A DNA stretch of 64,000 bases from an uncultured Acetatifactor sp. (GTDB taxonomy: Bacteria > Bacillota > Clostridia > Lachnospirales > Lachnospiraceae). The notes beneath the pieces are model-generated. The model had not been told where the DNA came from and did no database searches. It worked only from the letters and a program-made list of their open reading frames with translations. The stretch is taken from assembly GCA_934402315.1 (NCBI GenBank), contig CAKRTS010000003.1, positions 1-64,000 on the forward strand, written 5' to 3'. Below, in pieces: positions 25,535-34,841 of this stretch (the stretch's first letter is position 1; every line of letters begins with the position of its first letter). Made by a program: the position numbers and the translations under genes.

Positions 25535-26439
25535 AAGGGTTCGCGGGAAAGCTGCCTTACAGAACAAGAAGAAAAATAAACGGACTGATCTTTGCGGCTC
25601 CGTTCATCATCGGCTTCATTGCCTTCTTCCTCATGCCGCTCATCAATACCGTCTACTATTCCTTTAACAAGGTCGGCGTGGGAGAAAAGGGCGGTATGAC
25701 CTTCGAGTGGGTCGGACTTCAGAATTACGTTGACCTCTTTGCCACGGAGGTGACGACGACATCGCAGCCGATGGCGAGACTGTTCACGGAGCAGAACCTG
25801 CACATGGTGCTCAGCGTTCCGCTGATCGTCATTTTCAGTCTGTTCATGGCGCTGTTGGCGAACCGGAAGTTTAAGGGACGGGCGCTCGTCAGACTGATCT
25901 TCTTCCTGCCGATCATTCTTGGCATTGATGTCGTTGTGGAGATGCTGACGATGACGACCGGCGTGGAATCGCTAGACACCGGCAGCAGTCTGCTGAGCGG
26001 AAGCTATGTCACGCTGTTCATGGTCAGAATACTGAATGTGCCGAGAAGGATTCTCTATCCGATCATGAACTACGTTGAAAATATTTTCGAGCTGATCTCC
26101 CAGGCGGGCGTTCAGACGCTGGTATATCTGACAGCATTGCAATCGATCAGCCCGAGTCTTTACGAGGTGGCGAAGATGGAGGGCGCGACGGCGTATGAAA
26201 CCTTCTGGAAGGTGACGATCCCGTCCATCATCCATATCACGCTCTTCGTGGTGATCTATACGGTGGTCGACCTGTTCCTGAGATCGCCCATCGCCGAGGA
26301 AGCGTATTCCTTCGCGTTTACCCAGAGCAAGATCGGGGTCGGTTCTGCGCTGTCGGTCGTTTACATCTTTAACGTGATACTGATGCTTGGCGTTGTCATG
26401 CTGCTGTTGGGAAAGGTGGTAAAGAAAAATGCAAAATAA
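25531..26439 (+). CDS. Sugar ABC transporter permease, MalF-type, system 2 (302 aa)
   Basis: Six predicted helices begin at about residue 17 (GLIFAAPFIIGFIAFFLMPL). The EAA loop reads YEVAKMEGATAYETFWKV followed by TIPSI. It has an ATGA overlap with the DUF5696 gene and an 11-base overlap with its partner permease, so three genes are translationally coupled. A second permease pair in one operon suggests a second importer or an alternative complex using the same two binding proteins. Confidence 0.93.
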   Translation: MKGFAGKLPYRTRRKINGLIFAAPFIIGFIAFFLMPLINTVYYSFNKVGVGEKGGMTFEWVGLQNYVDLFATEVTTTSQPMARLFTEQNLHMVLSVPLIVIFSLFMALLANRKFKGRALVRLIFFLPIILGIDVVVEMLTMTTGVESLDTGSSLLSGSYVTLFMVRILNVPRRILYPIMNYVENIFELISQAGVQTLVYLTALQSISPSLYEVAKMEGATAYETFWKVTIPSIIHITLFVVIYTVVDLFLRSPIAEEAYSFAFTQSKIGVGSALSVVYIFNVILMLGVVMLLLGKVVKKNAK

Positions 26440-27415
26440 TACAGAGCTTTCCGTTTATCTTGTCAAGAACAGGGCGAAAAAGGGAATTCTGAAATTCTTT
26501 ACGACAGTGCTGATTATGGGACTCTGTTTCACGATCATTTATCCCATTGTAAGCCTTGTGCCGATTGTCTTCTCCTCTGTGGAGGAGCTCGGAAACCCGA
26601 ATGTCATCTGGATCCCGCTGGAGCATTCAATGGTCAGCTTCAAGGCGGCGGTGAGGTTTATCATGCCGGAGGGACTGATGACGATGGTGAAATCGGTTCT
26701 CTATGCGGTGGGCATTATGGCGGTTCAGGTCTTCTTTTCCGCGATGACGGGCTATGCGCTTGCGAGGGTGGACTTCCCGGGAAGAAAACTTGTTTTCGGC
26801 ATGGTAATACTGGTCTTTCTGCTGCCGAGGCAGTCTCTGCTGCTGGCGCAGTACATTTATTTCAACCATTTCGATGTGCTGGGAATCATGAATCTCTTCA
26901 CGGAGGCGGGAGAGATCAATCTCATCAACAATCCGGTGGTGCTTGTGTTATTGGCGGTGTTCGGCTTCGGCGTGAGCCAGAGCCTGTTCATCTTCCTGTT
27001 CAGCCAGTTCTTCAAGAATATTCCGAAGGAGCTTGAGGAGGCGGCGCTGATCGACGGATGTGGATTTTACAGAACCTATTTCCGTATCATGATCCCCAAC
27101 GCGGTCCCGATCATCTCGACCGTCGGAATCCTGTCGTTCGTCTGGAACTACGGGGATACCTACTATACGAATTATTTTAACCCGAAGGGAACCTATATGA
27201 GCACCATCCTGTCTTCCACCTTCAGCTCGGCGAACAAGGAGTATATCATGAATGCCGTGCAGACATGGTTTGAGATTCCGCTGGTGCCGGATATGGCGTT
27301 TGACGCAGTCAAGCAGGCAGCAGTGCTGATCTTCCTGATACCGCTGCTGATCGTCTATCTGATCGGACAGCGGAAGCTCGTGGAAAATATGGAGAATTCC
27401 GGTCTTGTCGGCTAA
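26429..27415 (+). CDS. Sugar ABC transporter permease, MalG-type, system 2 (328 aa)
   Basis: Partner of the preceding gene. Six helices are expected; the EAA loop reads PKELEEAALIDGCGFYRTYF followed by RIMIPNAVP. An insert around residues 225-280 (a loop with TYYTNYFNPKGTYMSTI) makes it longer than the system 1 partner. Its stop codon shares a base with an ATG of the next gene (TAATG). Confidence 0.93.
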   Translation: MQNNTELSVYLVKNRAKKGILKFFTTVLIMGLCFTIIYPIVSLVPIVFSSVEELGNPNVIWIPLEHSMVSFKAAVRFIMPEGLMTMVKSVLYAVGIMAVQVFFSAMTGYALARVDFPGRKLVFGMVILVFLLPRQSLLLAQYIYFNHFDVLGIMNLFTEAGEINLINNPVVLVLLAVFGFGVSQSLFIFLFSQFFKNIPKELEEAALIDGCGFYRTYFRIMIPNAVPIISTVGILSFVWNYGDTYYTNYFNPKGTYMSTILSSTFSSANKEYIMNAVQTWFEIPLVPDMAFDAVKQAAVLIFLIPLLIVYLIGQRKLVENMENSGLVG

Positions 27416-27435
27416 TGGGATGGAAGGGAGCAGCA

Positions 27436-28971
27436 TTGAATAATAAGAAGAGAAAGAGAATGCTTTTGACGCTTCTGGGCTTGTGCGCCCTGACCGCAGG
27501 CTGCGGCAGGGAGGCGATTCCGGAAGAGATACCGGCGGAAGAGGTAGAGGATGCCGGAGAGAGCAGTCAGGTGGAGGAAATGGACTACAGCAGAATAACG
27601 GTCGACGAGGGTACGACCTATCAGACGATGGAGAGCTTCGGCACGAGCGGAGCATGGTGGAGCCAGTATGTCGGAGGCTTCACAAAGGATGCCAAGGAAA
27701 CGGGAGGCACGACAAGGGACGACATAGCAGAGCTTTTGTTTGACCGGGAAAAAGGAATCGGGCTGACCTGTTACCGGTATAACTTAGGCGCGGGCTCGGT
27801 CGAGAGCAAAAACGGAACCTTCTGGGATAACCACAGACGCGCGCAGAATTTCGAGACGGAACCGGGGGTTTACGATTTTACAAAGGATGAAAATGCCGTG
27901 TGGTTCCTGCATAAGGCGGTGGAGCTCGGGGTTGAGGAGGTAGTGCTCTTCTGCAACAGTCCGCTGGTCAGGCTAACGGAGAACGGGCTGCCCCATATGA
28001 CTGAGGGCGGCAGCAGAACCAACCTTGCAAAAGAGAATTACGGCGAGTTTGCGAAGTATTGCATGGATGTCGCAGAGCATTTCATAGAAGAGGGCGTGCC
28101 GGTGAAATTTATTTCGCCGATCAATGAGCCGCAGTGGGACTGGTATAACGGACAGGAGGGCTGCCATTACTCGCCTGCAGAGGTTGCGGCGGTGTATCTG
28201 GCGTTTCTGGATGAGCTGGAGAGCAGACCGGCGCTGGAGGGCGTAAAGCTCTCAGGCCCCGAGAGCGGAGAGTGGAAGGGTGAGGCGACGAGCTACACCT
28301 CGGCTGTTCTGGGCAATGAGAGGCTCAGAGAGCACTTTGACACCATTGACAATCATTCCTACTGGTCGAGCGATGTCGATAAGCAGACCTTCAAGAACTG
28401 GATGATTGTCCATTACCCGGATGTCAAGCTGAGAACCAGCGAATGGTGCGAGATGGTAAACGGCTCGGATGTCACGATGGATTCCGCCTTTCATATCGCA
28501 CAGGAAATTGCCTCCGACCTCCGCATTCTGGAGGTGGTGTCATGGCAGAACTGGGTTGCTGTCGCACCGGGCGGCTACCGCGACGGTCTGATCTATATCG
28601 ACGAGGCAAGCCAGAAATACAGGGCGTTGAAACGGCTCTGGAGCTTTGGAAATTACAGCAGATATGTCCGCCCGGGATATGTGCGGGTAGACATTAAAAC
28701 CGCGACGAGAGATCAGGAGAAGATGCTGCCGACAGCGTTTACCGGCACAAACGATCAGGGGAAGCGCGAGCTGGTGATGGTTTTTGTAAATGAGGGTGTC
28801 ACGGATCAGGAGTTCCTGCTGGGGAGCACAAACGATTATCAGAGCATTAAGCTTTATGTGACATCAGATGAGTATGACCTCGAGTGCACACAGGATGGAG
28901 TGTACCGTGCAGAGGATACAATCATAATTCCGAAACGAAGTGTGACGACGGTTGTACTGACACAGGACTAA
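27436..28971 (+). CDS. GH30-like glycoside hydrolase lipoprotein, probable endo-galactanase (511 aa)
   Basis: A lipoprotein signal ends in LTAGC (Cys23 from this start). The rest resembles GH30 enzymes of the beta-1,6-galactanase type: MESFGTSGAWWSQYVGGF, YRYNLGAGS, FCNSPLVRLTENG, the acid/base region SPINEPQWDW and the nucleophile region RTSEWCEM, then a C-terminal beta-sandwich. TTG 27436 is preferred because GGAAGGGAG lies five bases before it. An ATG at 27415 overlaps the previous stop but has no ribosome-binding site. The enzyme would be anchored outside the cell and cut a polymer for the adjacent importers. Subfamily and exact linkage are inferred. Confidence 0.83.
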   Translation: MNNKKRKRMLLTLLGLCALTAGCGREAIPEEIPAEEVEDAGESSQVEEMDYSRITVDEGTTYQTMESFGTSGAWWSQYVGGFTKDAKETGGTTRDDIAELLFDREKGIGLTCYRYNLGAGSVESKNGTFWDNHRRAQNFETEPGVYDFTKDENAVWFLHKAVELGVEEVVLFCNSPLVRLTENGLPHMTEGGSRTNLAKENYGEFAKYCMDVAEHFIEEGVPVKFISPINEPQWDWYNGQEGCHYSPAEVAAVYLAFLDELESRPALEGVKLSGPESGEWKGEATSYTSAVLGNERLREHFDTIDNHSYWSSDVDKQTFKNWMIVHYPDVKLRTSEWCEMVNGSDVTMDSAFHIAQEIASDLRILEVVSWQNWVAVAPGGYRDGLIYIDEASQKYRALKRLWSFGNYSRYVRPGYVRVDIKTATRDQEKMLPTAFTGTNDQGKRELVMVFVNEGVTDQEFLLGSTNDYQSIKLYVTSDEYDLECTQDGVYRAEDTIIIPKRSVTTVVLTQD

Positions 28972-29018
28972 AAACAGAGAGAGAAAAAGTAAAAGAGAGG
29001 AAAAAAGAGGGACAGGAC

Positions 29019-30764
29019 ATGAACAAATTTGAAGTGAAGGACACATTTTATCTGAACGGAAAGCCTTTTCAGATCATATCGGGGAGCATCCACTATTTCC
29101 GCATTGTGCCGGAATACTGGCGCGACAGGCTGGAAAAGCTGAAAAGCCTCGGAATGAATACGGTGGAGACTTATATTCCGTGGAACCTGCATGAGCCCAG
29201 AAAGGGAGAGTTTGTATTTGACGGCATCTGCGACGTGGTACGCTTTGTGAAGCTCGCGGAGGAGCTGGGGCTTTATGTCATTTTAAGACCCTCGCCCTAT
29301 ATCTGTGCGGAGTGGGAGTTCGGCGGGCTGCCCGGCTGGCTGCTCTCGGGGGATGACATCCGTCTCAGGGTCAGCGGTTCAGCGTTCATGAAGCATGTAC
29401 AGGAGTATTATGACGTTCTGCTGCCCAAGCTGAAGCCCTTGCAGATCACGGAGGGCGGAAATGTCATTCTCATGCAGGTTGAGAACGAGTATGGGTATTT
29501 TGGCAACGATGAAAATTACATGAAGGAGCTGCGGGACATGATGCGGTGCGGCGGCATAGAGGTTCCCCTTATCACTTCCGACGAGCCGAAGGATGAGAGC
29601 ATGGAGGGCGGCAGCGTGGAGGGAGCGCTTCCGACCGGAAATTTTGGTTCCCATACAAAGGAGCGTTTTGAGATCATGAAGAAGCATGTCAAGGGAGGCC
29701 CCCTGATGGGCGCGGAGTTCTGGGTCGGCTGGTTTGACCATTGGGGCAACGGCGGACACATGACGGGAAATCTTGAGCAGAGCGCGAAAGACCTTGACGA
29801 GATGCTGAAGCTGGGGCATGTCAATGTCTATATGTTCATCGGCGGAACAAACTTCGGCTTTATGAACGGTTCCAATTATTATGACGCTCTCACGCCGGAC
29901 GTGACCTCCTACGATTATGATGCCATTCTGACGGAGGCGGGCGATTTCACGAAGAAATATGAGGTCTATCGTGAGATCATCGGAAAATATACCGATCTGC
30001 CGGAGGTGGCGCTGAGCACCCCTATTGTCAAGAAGGACTACGGAAGGGTGAAGGCAGTACAGAAGGTGGGACTGTTTGAGGCGCTGGAGGACATTGCGGT
30101 GCCCGTCAGCAGCGCGTACACCCAGTCGATGGAGCGTCTGGGGCAGTATTACGGCTATATCCTCTATGCATCCCGTATCCGGAATGAGCGCCATCTGGAG
30201 AAGATCCGTCTGCACAAGGCAAACGACAGGGCGAATATTTTCCTGAGAAACGAAAGGCTGCTGAATCTGTATGACAGGGAGCTGCTGAAGGAATGGGAGC
30301 TGGATGCCGACGCGGAGCCGGGTGACGAGCTGCGCATTCTGGTGGAGAACATGGGACGTGTGAATTTCGGGCCGCGCATGGAGGAGCAGAGAAAGGGAAT
30401 CGACGGCTGCGTCCAGATCAACGGACACATGCATCACAGGTGGGAGCAGTACTGTCTGCCGCTTGACAATCTCGACAGGCTCGACTTTGAAAAAGGCTAT
30501 ACGGAAGGGCTGCCCGCATTTTACCGCTTTGAGCTGGATATGGAGGAGAAGGGGGATACCTTCGTAGAGCTGGACGGCTGGGGTAAGGGCTGCGTCTTCG
30601 TCAACGGTAAGAATATCGGAAGATTCTGGGAGATCGGGCCGCAGAAACGGCTTTATATACCGGCGCCGCTGCTGAAAGAGGGGCGGAATGAAATTATTGT
30701 ATTTGAGACGGAGGGCAGGACGAGCGGAGAAATCAGCTTACGCGCACAACCGGATATTGGATAA
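29019..30764 (+). CDS. GH35 beta-galactosidase (581 aa)
   Basis: GH35 enzymes remove terminal beta-linked galactose. The N-terminal barrel has ISGSIHYFRI, MNTVETYIPWNLHEP and RPSPYICAEWEFGGLP. The acid/base is in QVENEYGYFG (about residues 152-161) and the nucleophile in GAEFWVGWFDHWG (about 228-240). A C-terminal beta domain ends with FVNGKNIGRFW. There is no signal peptide, so it acts in the cytoplasm on imported oligosaccharides. AGAGGGACAG precedes ATG 29019; the frame is open upstream but overlaps the GH30 gene. Last gene of the operon, directly before a terminator. Confidence 0.93.
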   Translation: MNKFEVKDTFYLNGKPFQIISGSIHYFRIVPEYWRDRLEKLKSLGMNTVETYIPWNLHEPRKGEFVFDGICDVVRFVKLAEELGLYVILRPSPYICAEWEFGGLPGWLLSGDDIRLRVSGSAFMKHVQEYYDVLLPKLKPLQITEGGNVILMQVENEYGYFGNDENYMKELRDMMRCGGIEVPLITSDEPKDESMEGGSVEGALPTGNFGSHTKERFEIMKKHVKGGPLMGAEFWVGWFDHWGNGGHMTGNLEQSAKDLDEMLKLGHVNVYMFIGGTNFGFMNGSNYYDALTPDVTSYDYDAILTEAGDFTKKYEVYREIIGKYTDLPEVALSTPIVKKDYGRVKAVQKVGLFEALEDIAVPVSSAYTQSMERLGQYYGYILYASRIRNERHLEKIRLHKANDRANIFLRNERLLNLYDRELLKEWELDADAEPGDELRILVENMGRVNFGPRMEEQRKGIDGCVQINGHMHHRWEQYCLPLDNLDRLDFEKGYTEGLPAFYRFELDMEEKGDTFVELDGWGKGCVFVNGKNIGRFWEIGPQKRLYIPAPLLKEGRNEIIVFETEGRTSGEISLRAQPDIG

Positions 30765-30768
30765 AGGG

Positions 30769-30797
30769 AAAGGAGATGACAAAACATCTCCTTTTTT
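30769..30797 (+). terminator. Terminator of the galactan-type operon
   Basis: AAAGGAGATG pairs with CATCTCCTTT around the loop ACAAAA and runs into six T residues. It starts five bases after the GH35 stop codon and closes a transcript of about 17 kb. Confidence 0.93.
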
Positions 30798-30865
30798 GAC
30801 AAATTAAATTGTGGCATAGTGTTGTCGAGTGTGTTATACTTTAGATATTCGTGGGGTGTACGCAT

Positions 30866-32917
30866 ATGAAAAAGAGAATCAGATTAAAGGGTCGTATTAA
30901 GACCTACATACAGTTTAGTATTTATCTGGGGATACTGCTTTTCTTCGTGGATGCTGCAATGTTTCTGATCGATGTGCGGTCGGGGGCTCTTCTGACAGGC
31001 TATACGCTTGTCTATTTTGCAATCACACTGTCCCTCTATTTTTACAATAAGCCCATCATTATGAATGAGCTTATCAGCTTTGCCACGGAGTACGGGCAGA
31101 TTCAGAGGAAGCTGCTGCGCGATATGGATCTTCCCTACGCGCTGCTGGACGACAACGGCAAGGTGATCTGGACGAATATTGCCTTCGAGGCGGTCATTCA
31201 TCAGCCCAAGGGCTATTCTAAGTCGATCACGGCGCTCTTCCCGACGATCACAAGGGACCGGCTGCCGGATGACAGCGGTGTGGATGAGGCGCAGTATGAA
31301 TTGGAATACGACGGCAATGAATATATTGCCAAATTCAAGAAGATTTCGCTGAAAGAGATGGCGGAGCACAGCGACATGATCGAGGCGAAGGACTACAACG
31401 GCTATCTGATTGCAGTCTATCTGTACGATGAGACGGCGCTGCACATTGCACTGCAGGAGGTGGATGACCAGAGCCTTGCCGTGGGGATGATCTATCTCGA
31501 CAATTACGAGGAAGCTCTTGAGAGCATAGAGGAAGTCAGACGCTCGCTGCTGATCGCGCTGATCGACCGGAAGGTTAACAAATACATTTCCGGCTTTGAC
31601 GGCATCTGCAAGAAGCTTGAGAAGGACAAATATCTCGTCATCCTCCGGAAGAAGATGATTGCACAGCTGCAGGAAAGCCGCTTCGATCTTCTTGAGGAAG
31701 TAAAGACAGTCAATATCGGAAATGAGATGGCGGTGACGCTCAGCATCGGTGTCGGTCTCGACGGACTGACCTATGCCCAGAACTATGAGTTTGCGCGCAA
31801 TGCCATCGATCTGGCGCTGGGACGCGGCGGCGATCAGGCGGTTATCAAGACGCCCGAGAGCATTACCTATTACGGCGGCAAGAGCCAGCAGGTAGAGAAG
31901 AATACAAGAGTGAAGGCGCGGGTGAAGGCGCATGCCCTCCGCGAGATCATCACCGGCAAGGATCTTGTGCTCGTCATGGGACACCGTATGCCGGATGCCG
32001 ACAGCTTTGGCGCGGCGGTGGGTATCTACCGTGTTGCGCAGACGCTGGGAAGAAAGGCGCATATTGTACTGAATGATGCGACACCGAATATTCAGCCGAT
32101 GGTGGATATGTTCATCGGTAATCCTGAATATGAGGAGGACATGATTATAGGGAACCAGCAGGCAATCGAGGCGGCCGGCGGAAACTGTGTGCTCGTGGTT
32201 GTGGACGTAAATAAGCCGTCCATCACGGAATGTCCCGATCTGCTGCGCTTCTGCAAGTCTGTCGTTGTGCTGGATCATCACAGGCAGGGAACGGAGACGA
32301 TCGAGAATGCGACGCTCTCCTATGTTGAGCCGTATGCTTCTTCGGCTTCGGAGATGGTGTCGGAGATCCTGCAATATACCTACGACAATATCAAGATACG
32401 CACCGAGGAAGCGGACTGCCTCTACTCCGGTATTATGGTTGACACGAACAACTTCATGACGAAGACCGGCGTGAGAACCTTTGAGGCGGCAGCGTTCCTG
32501 AGACGGAACGGCGCGGATGTGACGCGCGTGCGCAAGCTGTTCAGGGAGGATGCGCTGGAGTACAAGGCGAAGGCGGATGCCGTCAGCCAGGCAGAGATCT
32601 ATAAGCAGTATTTTGCAATCTCAATCTGCACGGCGGATGAGCTTCCCAGCCCGACGATCATCGGCGCACAGGCAGCAAATGAGCTGCTGAACATCAAGGG
32701 AATCAAGGCAAGCTTTGTATTGACGGACTATCAGGGCAAGATTTATATCAGCGCGCGCTCCATCGATGAGGTCAATGTACAGGTCATCATGGAAAGAATG
32801 GGCGGAGGAGGCCATCTCAGCACTGCCGCCTGCCAGATGGAGGGCGTCGGCGTGATCGAGGCGATAGGCGCCTTGAAGCGCACAATAGATTCTATGCTTG
32901 AAAATAACGAAATATAA
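30866..32917 (+). CDS. gdpP: Cyclic-di-AMP phosphodiesterase, GdpP/YybT type (683 aa)
   Basis: GdpP cleaves c-di-AMP to pApA. Two N-terminal membrane helices (about residues 14-57) are followed by a PAS-like region (80-160), a degenerate GGDEF region (about 185-310) and a DHH/DHHA1 phosphodiesterase core. The core has GHRMPDADSFGAAVG, VVVDVNKP, VLDHHRQG and GIMVDTNNF as metal-binding motifs, ending with GGGGHLSTAA. ATG 30866 is chosen since GTGGGG lies nine bases before it. It leads a gdpP-rplI-dnaB unit, an order found widely in Firmicutes. Confidence 0.95.
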   Translation: MKKRIRLKGRIKTYIQFSIYLGILLFFVDAAMFLIDVRSGALLTGYTLVYFAITLSLYFYNKPIIMNELISFATEYGQIQRKLLRDMDLPYALLDDNGKVIWTNIAFEAVIHQPKGYSKSITALFPTITRDRLPDDSGVDEAQYELEYDGNEYIAKFKKISLKEMAEHSDMIEAKDYNGYLIAVYLYDETALHIALQEVDDQSLAVGMIYLDNYEEALESIEEVRRSLLIALIDRKVNKYISGFDGICKKLEKDKYLVILRKKMIAQLQESRFDLLEEVKTVNIGNEMAVTLSIGVGLDGLTYAQNYEFARNAIDLALGRGGDQAVIKTPESITYYGGKSQQVEKNTRVKARVKAHALREIITGKDLVLVMGHRMPDADSFGAAVGIYRVAQTLGRKAHIVLNDATPNIQPMVDMFIGNPEYEEDMIIGNQQAIEAAGGNCVLVVVDVNKPSITECPDLLRFCKSVVVLDHHRQGTETIENATLSYVEPYASSASEMVSEILQYTYDNIKIRTEEADCLYSGIMVDTNNFMTKTGVRTFEAAAFLRRNGADVTRVRKLFREDALEYKAKADAVSQAEIYKQYFAISICTADELPSPTIIGAQAANELLNIKGIKASFVLTDYQGKIYISARSIDEVNVQVIMERMGGGGHLSTAACQMEGVGVIEAIGALKRTIDSMLENNEI

Positions 32918-32934
32918 GGAAGGAACGAGGACAA

Positions 32935-33381
32935 ATGAAAATTATTCTGTTACAGGATGAGAAGAAGCTTGGCAAGAAGGGTGACATTATCGAAGCCAGC
33001 GAAGGATACGCAAGAAATTACATTCTGCCGAAGAAGATCGGCGTGGAAGCAACCGCAAAGAATATGAATGATCTGAAATTGCAGAAGGCAAATCAGGAGA
33101 GAATTGCGCAGGAGCAGCTGGATGCGGCGAAGGCGCTTGCGGCAGACCTTGAGAGCAAGATCGTCGTTGTGAAGATCAAGGCCGGTGAAGGCGGAAAGAC
33201 CTTCGGCTCTGTTTCCTCCAAGGAAATTGCGGCGGCATTGAAGGAGCAGCATCAGATCGAGATTGATAAGAAGAAGCTGCAGCTTGCCGAGGCGTTGAAG
33301 AATTTCGGCAGCTATGAGGTTGCGGTCAAGCTGCATCCGCAGGTGACTGGCAAGGTTACGGTCAAGGTGACGGAAGCGTAG
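32935..33381 (+). CDS. rplI: 50S ribosomal protein L9 (148 aa)
   Basis: L9 binds 23S rRNA near the L1 stalk. MKIILLQDEKKLGKKGDII and EGYARNYILPKK mark the N-terminal domain. A long helix (about residues 45-80) connects to the C-terminal domain with GGKTFGSVSSKEIA. Length is standard. AAGGAACGAGG precedes the ATG. It lies 17 bases after gdpP and 13 before dnaB. Confidence 0.97.
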   Translation: MKIILLQDEKKLGKKGDIIEASEGYARNYILPKKIGVEATAKNMNDLKLQKANQERIAQEQLDAAKALAADLESKIVVVKIKAGEGGKTFGSVSSKEIAAALKEQHQIEIDKKKLQLAEALKNFGSYEVAVKLHPQVTGKVTVKVTEA

Positions 33382-33394
33382 GGGAAGTTGCGAT

Positions 33395-34750
33395 ATGCCT
33401 GCTATGGAAGAAAATGTGATAAAAAGAATATTGCCCCACAGCGTTGAGGCGGAGCAGTCTGTCATCGGTTCCATGATTATGGACAGGGAAGCTATTGTGG
33501 TAGCGTCCGAGCTGATTACAGGCGAGGATTTCTATAACAGGCAGTACGGCATCCTCTTTGAGACGATGGTGGAGCTGAACGACGCGGGGAGTCCGGTTGA
33601 TCTTGTCACCTTGCAGAATAAGCTGAAGGAGAAGGATGTGCCGCCGGAGGTGAGCAGTCTTGAATTTGTCCGGGATCTGATTACGGCAGTTCCCACCTCC
33701 GCAAATATCAAGTATTATGCCAATATCGTCGCGGAAAAGGCGACGCTCCGCAGGCTGATCCGCCTGAATGAAGAGATTGCGAATACCTGCTATGCCGGCA
33801 AGGAAAGTCTTGAATACATACTTGAGGACACGGAGAAGCGTGTGTTCCAGCTCGTGCAGAAGCGGACGACCGATGACTTTGTGCCGGTACGGCAGATTGT
33901 CATGAACGCCATGGATAAGATCGAGACGGCGGCGAAGAACAAGGGAAGCGTTACCGGCATTCCGACCGGCTTCATCGACCTTGACTACCGGACAGCCGGA
34001 ATGCAGCCCTCTGACCTGATTCTGGTCGCAGCCCGTCCTTCTATGGGAAAGACGGCGTTTGAGCTGAATCTGGCGCAGTACATGGCATTTAAGAAGAACC
34101 TGACGGTTGCACTGTTCAGTCTGGAAATGAGTAAGGAGCAGCTTGTAAACCGTATGTTCTCGTTGGAATCCAACGTGGATGCCCAGAAGCTGCGTACCGG
34201 ACAGCTGAACGACGAGGAGTGGGAACGGTTGATTGAGAGCGCCGGCACGATCGGAAAATCAAAACTGATTATTGACGATACACCGGGTATCAGCATTGCC
34301 GAGCTGAGGTCGAAGTGCAGAAAGTATAAGCTGGAGCATGATCTGTCGATCATTATGATTGACTACCTGCAGCTCATGTCCGGCAGCGGACGGACGGAAT
34401 CCAGACAGCAGGAGATCTCGGATATATCCAGATCGCTCAAAGCGCTGGCACGAGAACTGAGCGTTCCCGTGGTTGCGCTGTCACAGCTGTCCCGAGCCGT
34501 AGAGCAGAGACCGGATCACCGCCCCATGCTTTCGGATCTGAGAGAATCGGGAGCAATCGAGCAGGATGCCGATGTCGTTATGTTCCTGTACAGAGATGAT
34601 TATTACAACCACGATTCCCCGGATAAGGGTGTTTCGGAGGTTATCATTGCGAAGCAGAGAAACGGCCCGATCGGTACGGTCAAGCTTGCATGGCTGCCGC
34701 AATATACGAAGTTTGCAAATCTGGAACATAAGCCAAATGAGGAATTTTGA
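33395..34750 (+). CDS. dnaB: Replicative DNA helicase (451 aa)
   Basis: DnaB is the hexameric helicase at the replication fork. The N-terminal helical domain starts RILPHSVEAEQSVIGSMI. The RecA-like domain carries Walker A in ARPSMGKTAFELNL, FSLEMSKEQLVNRM, Walker B in IIMIDYLQLM, the arginine-finger region and SDLRESGAIEQDADVV. Length is normal and no intein is present. GGGGAAG precedes the ATG. It closes the gdpP-rplI-dnaB unit. Confidence 0.97.
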   Translation: MPAMEENVIKRILPHSVEAEQSVIGSMIMDREAIVVASELITGEDFYNRQYGILFETMVELNDAGSPVDLVTLQNKLKEKDVPPEVSSLEFVRDLITAVPTSANIKYYANIVAEKATLRRLIRLNEEIANTCYAGKESLEYILEDTEKRVFQLVQKRTTDDFVPVRQIVMNAMDKIETAAKNKGSVTGIPTGFIDLDYRTAGMQPSDLILVAARPSMGKTAFELNLAQYMAFKKNLTVALFSLEMSKEQLVNRMFSLESNVDAQKLRTGQLNDEEWERLIESAGTIGKSKLIIDDTPGISIAELRSKCRKYKLEHDLSIIMIDYLQLMSGSGRTESRQQEISDISRSLKALARELSVPVVALSQLSRAVEQRPDHRPMLSDLRESGAIEQDADVVMFLYRDDYYNHDSPDKGVSEVIIAKQRNGPIGTVKLAWLPQYTKFANLEHKPNEEF

Positions 34751-34841
34751 GAGGATATTTACGAAAGAGAATGAGCAGAAGAGCTTGTTCTCTTTTTTAG
34801 TTGATAAAAAGAAAACGATCTGTAGGAGGAAAGGAGATTGT

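Noticed and set aside
30884..32374. 496-residue open frame on the minus strand
   Set aside because: Antisense to gdpP with no start signal; the plus-strand DHH motifs are unambiguous.
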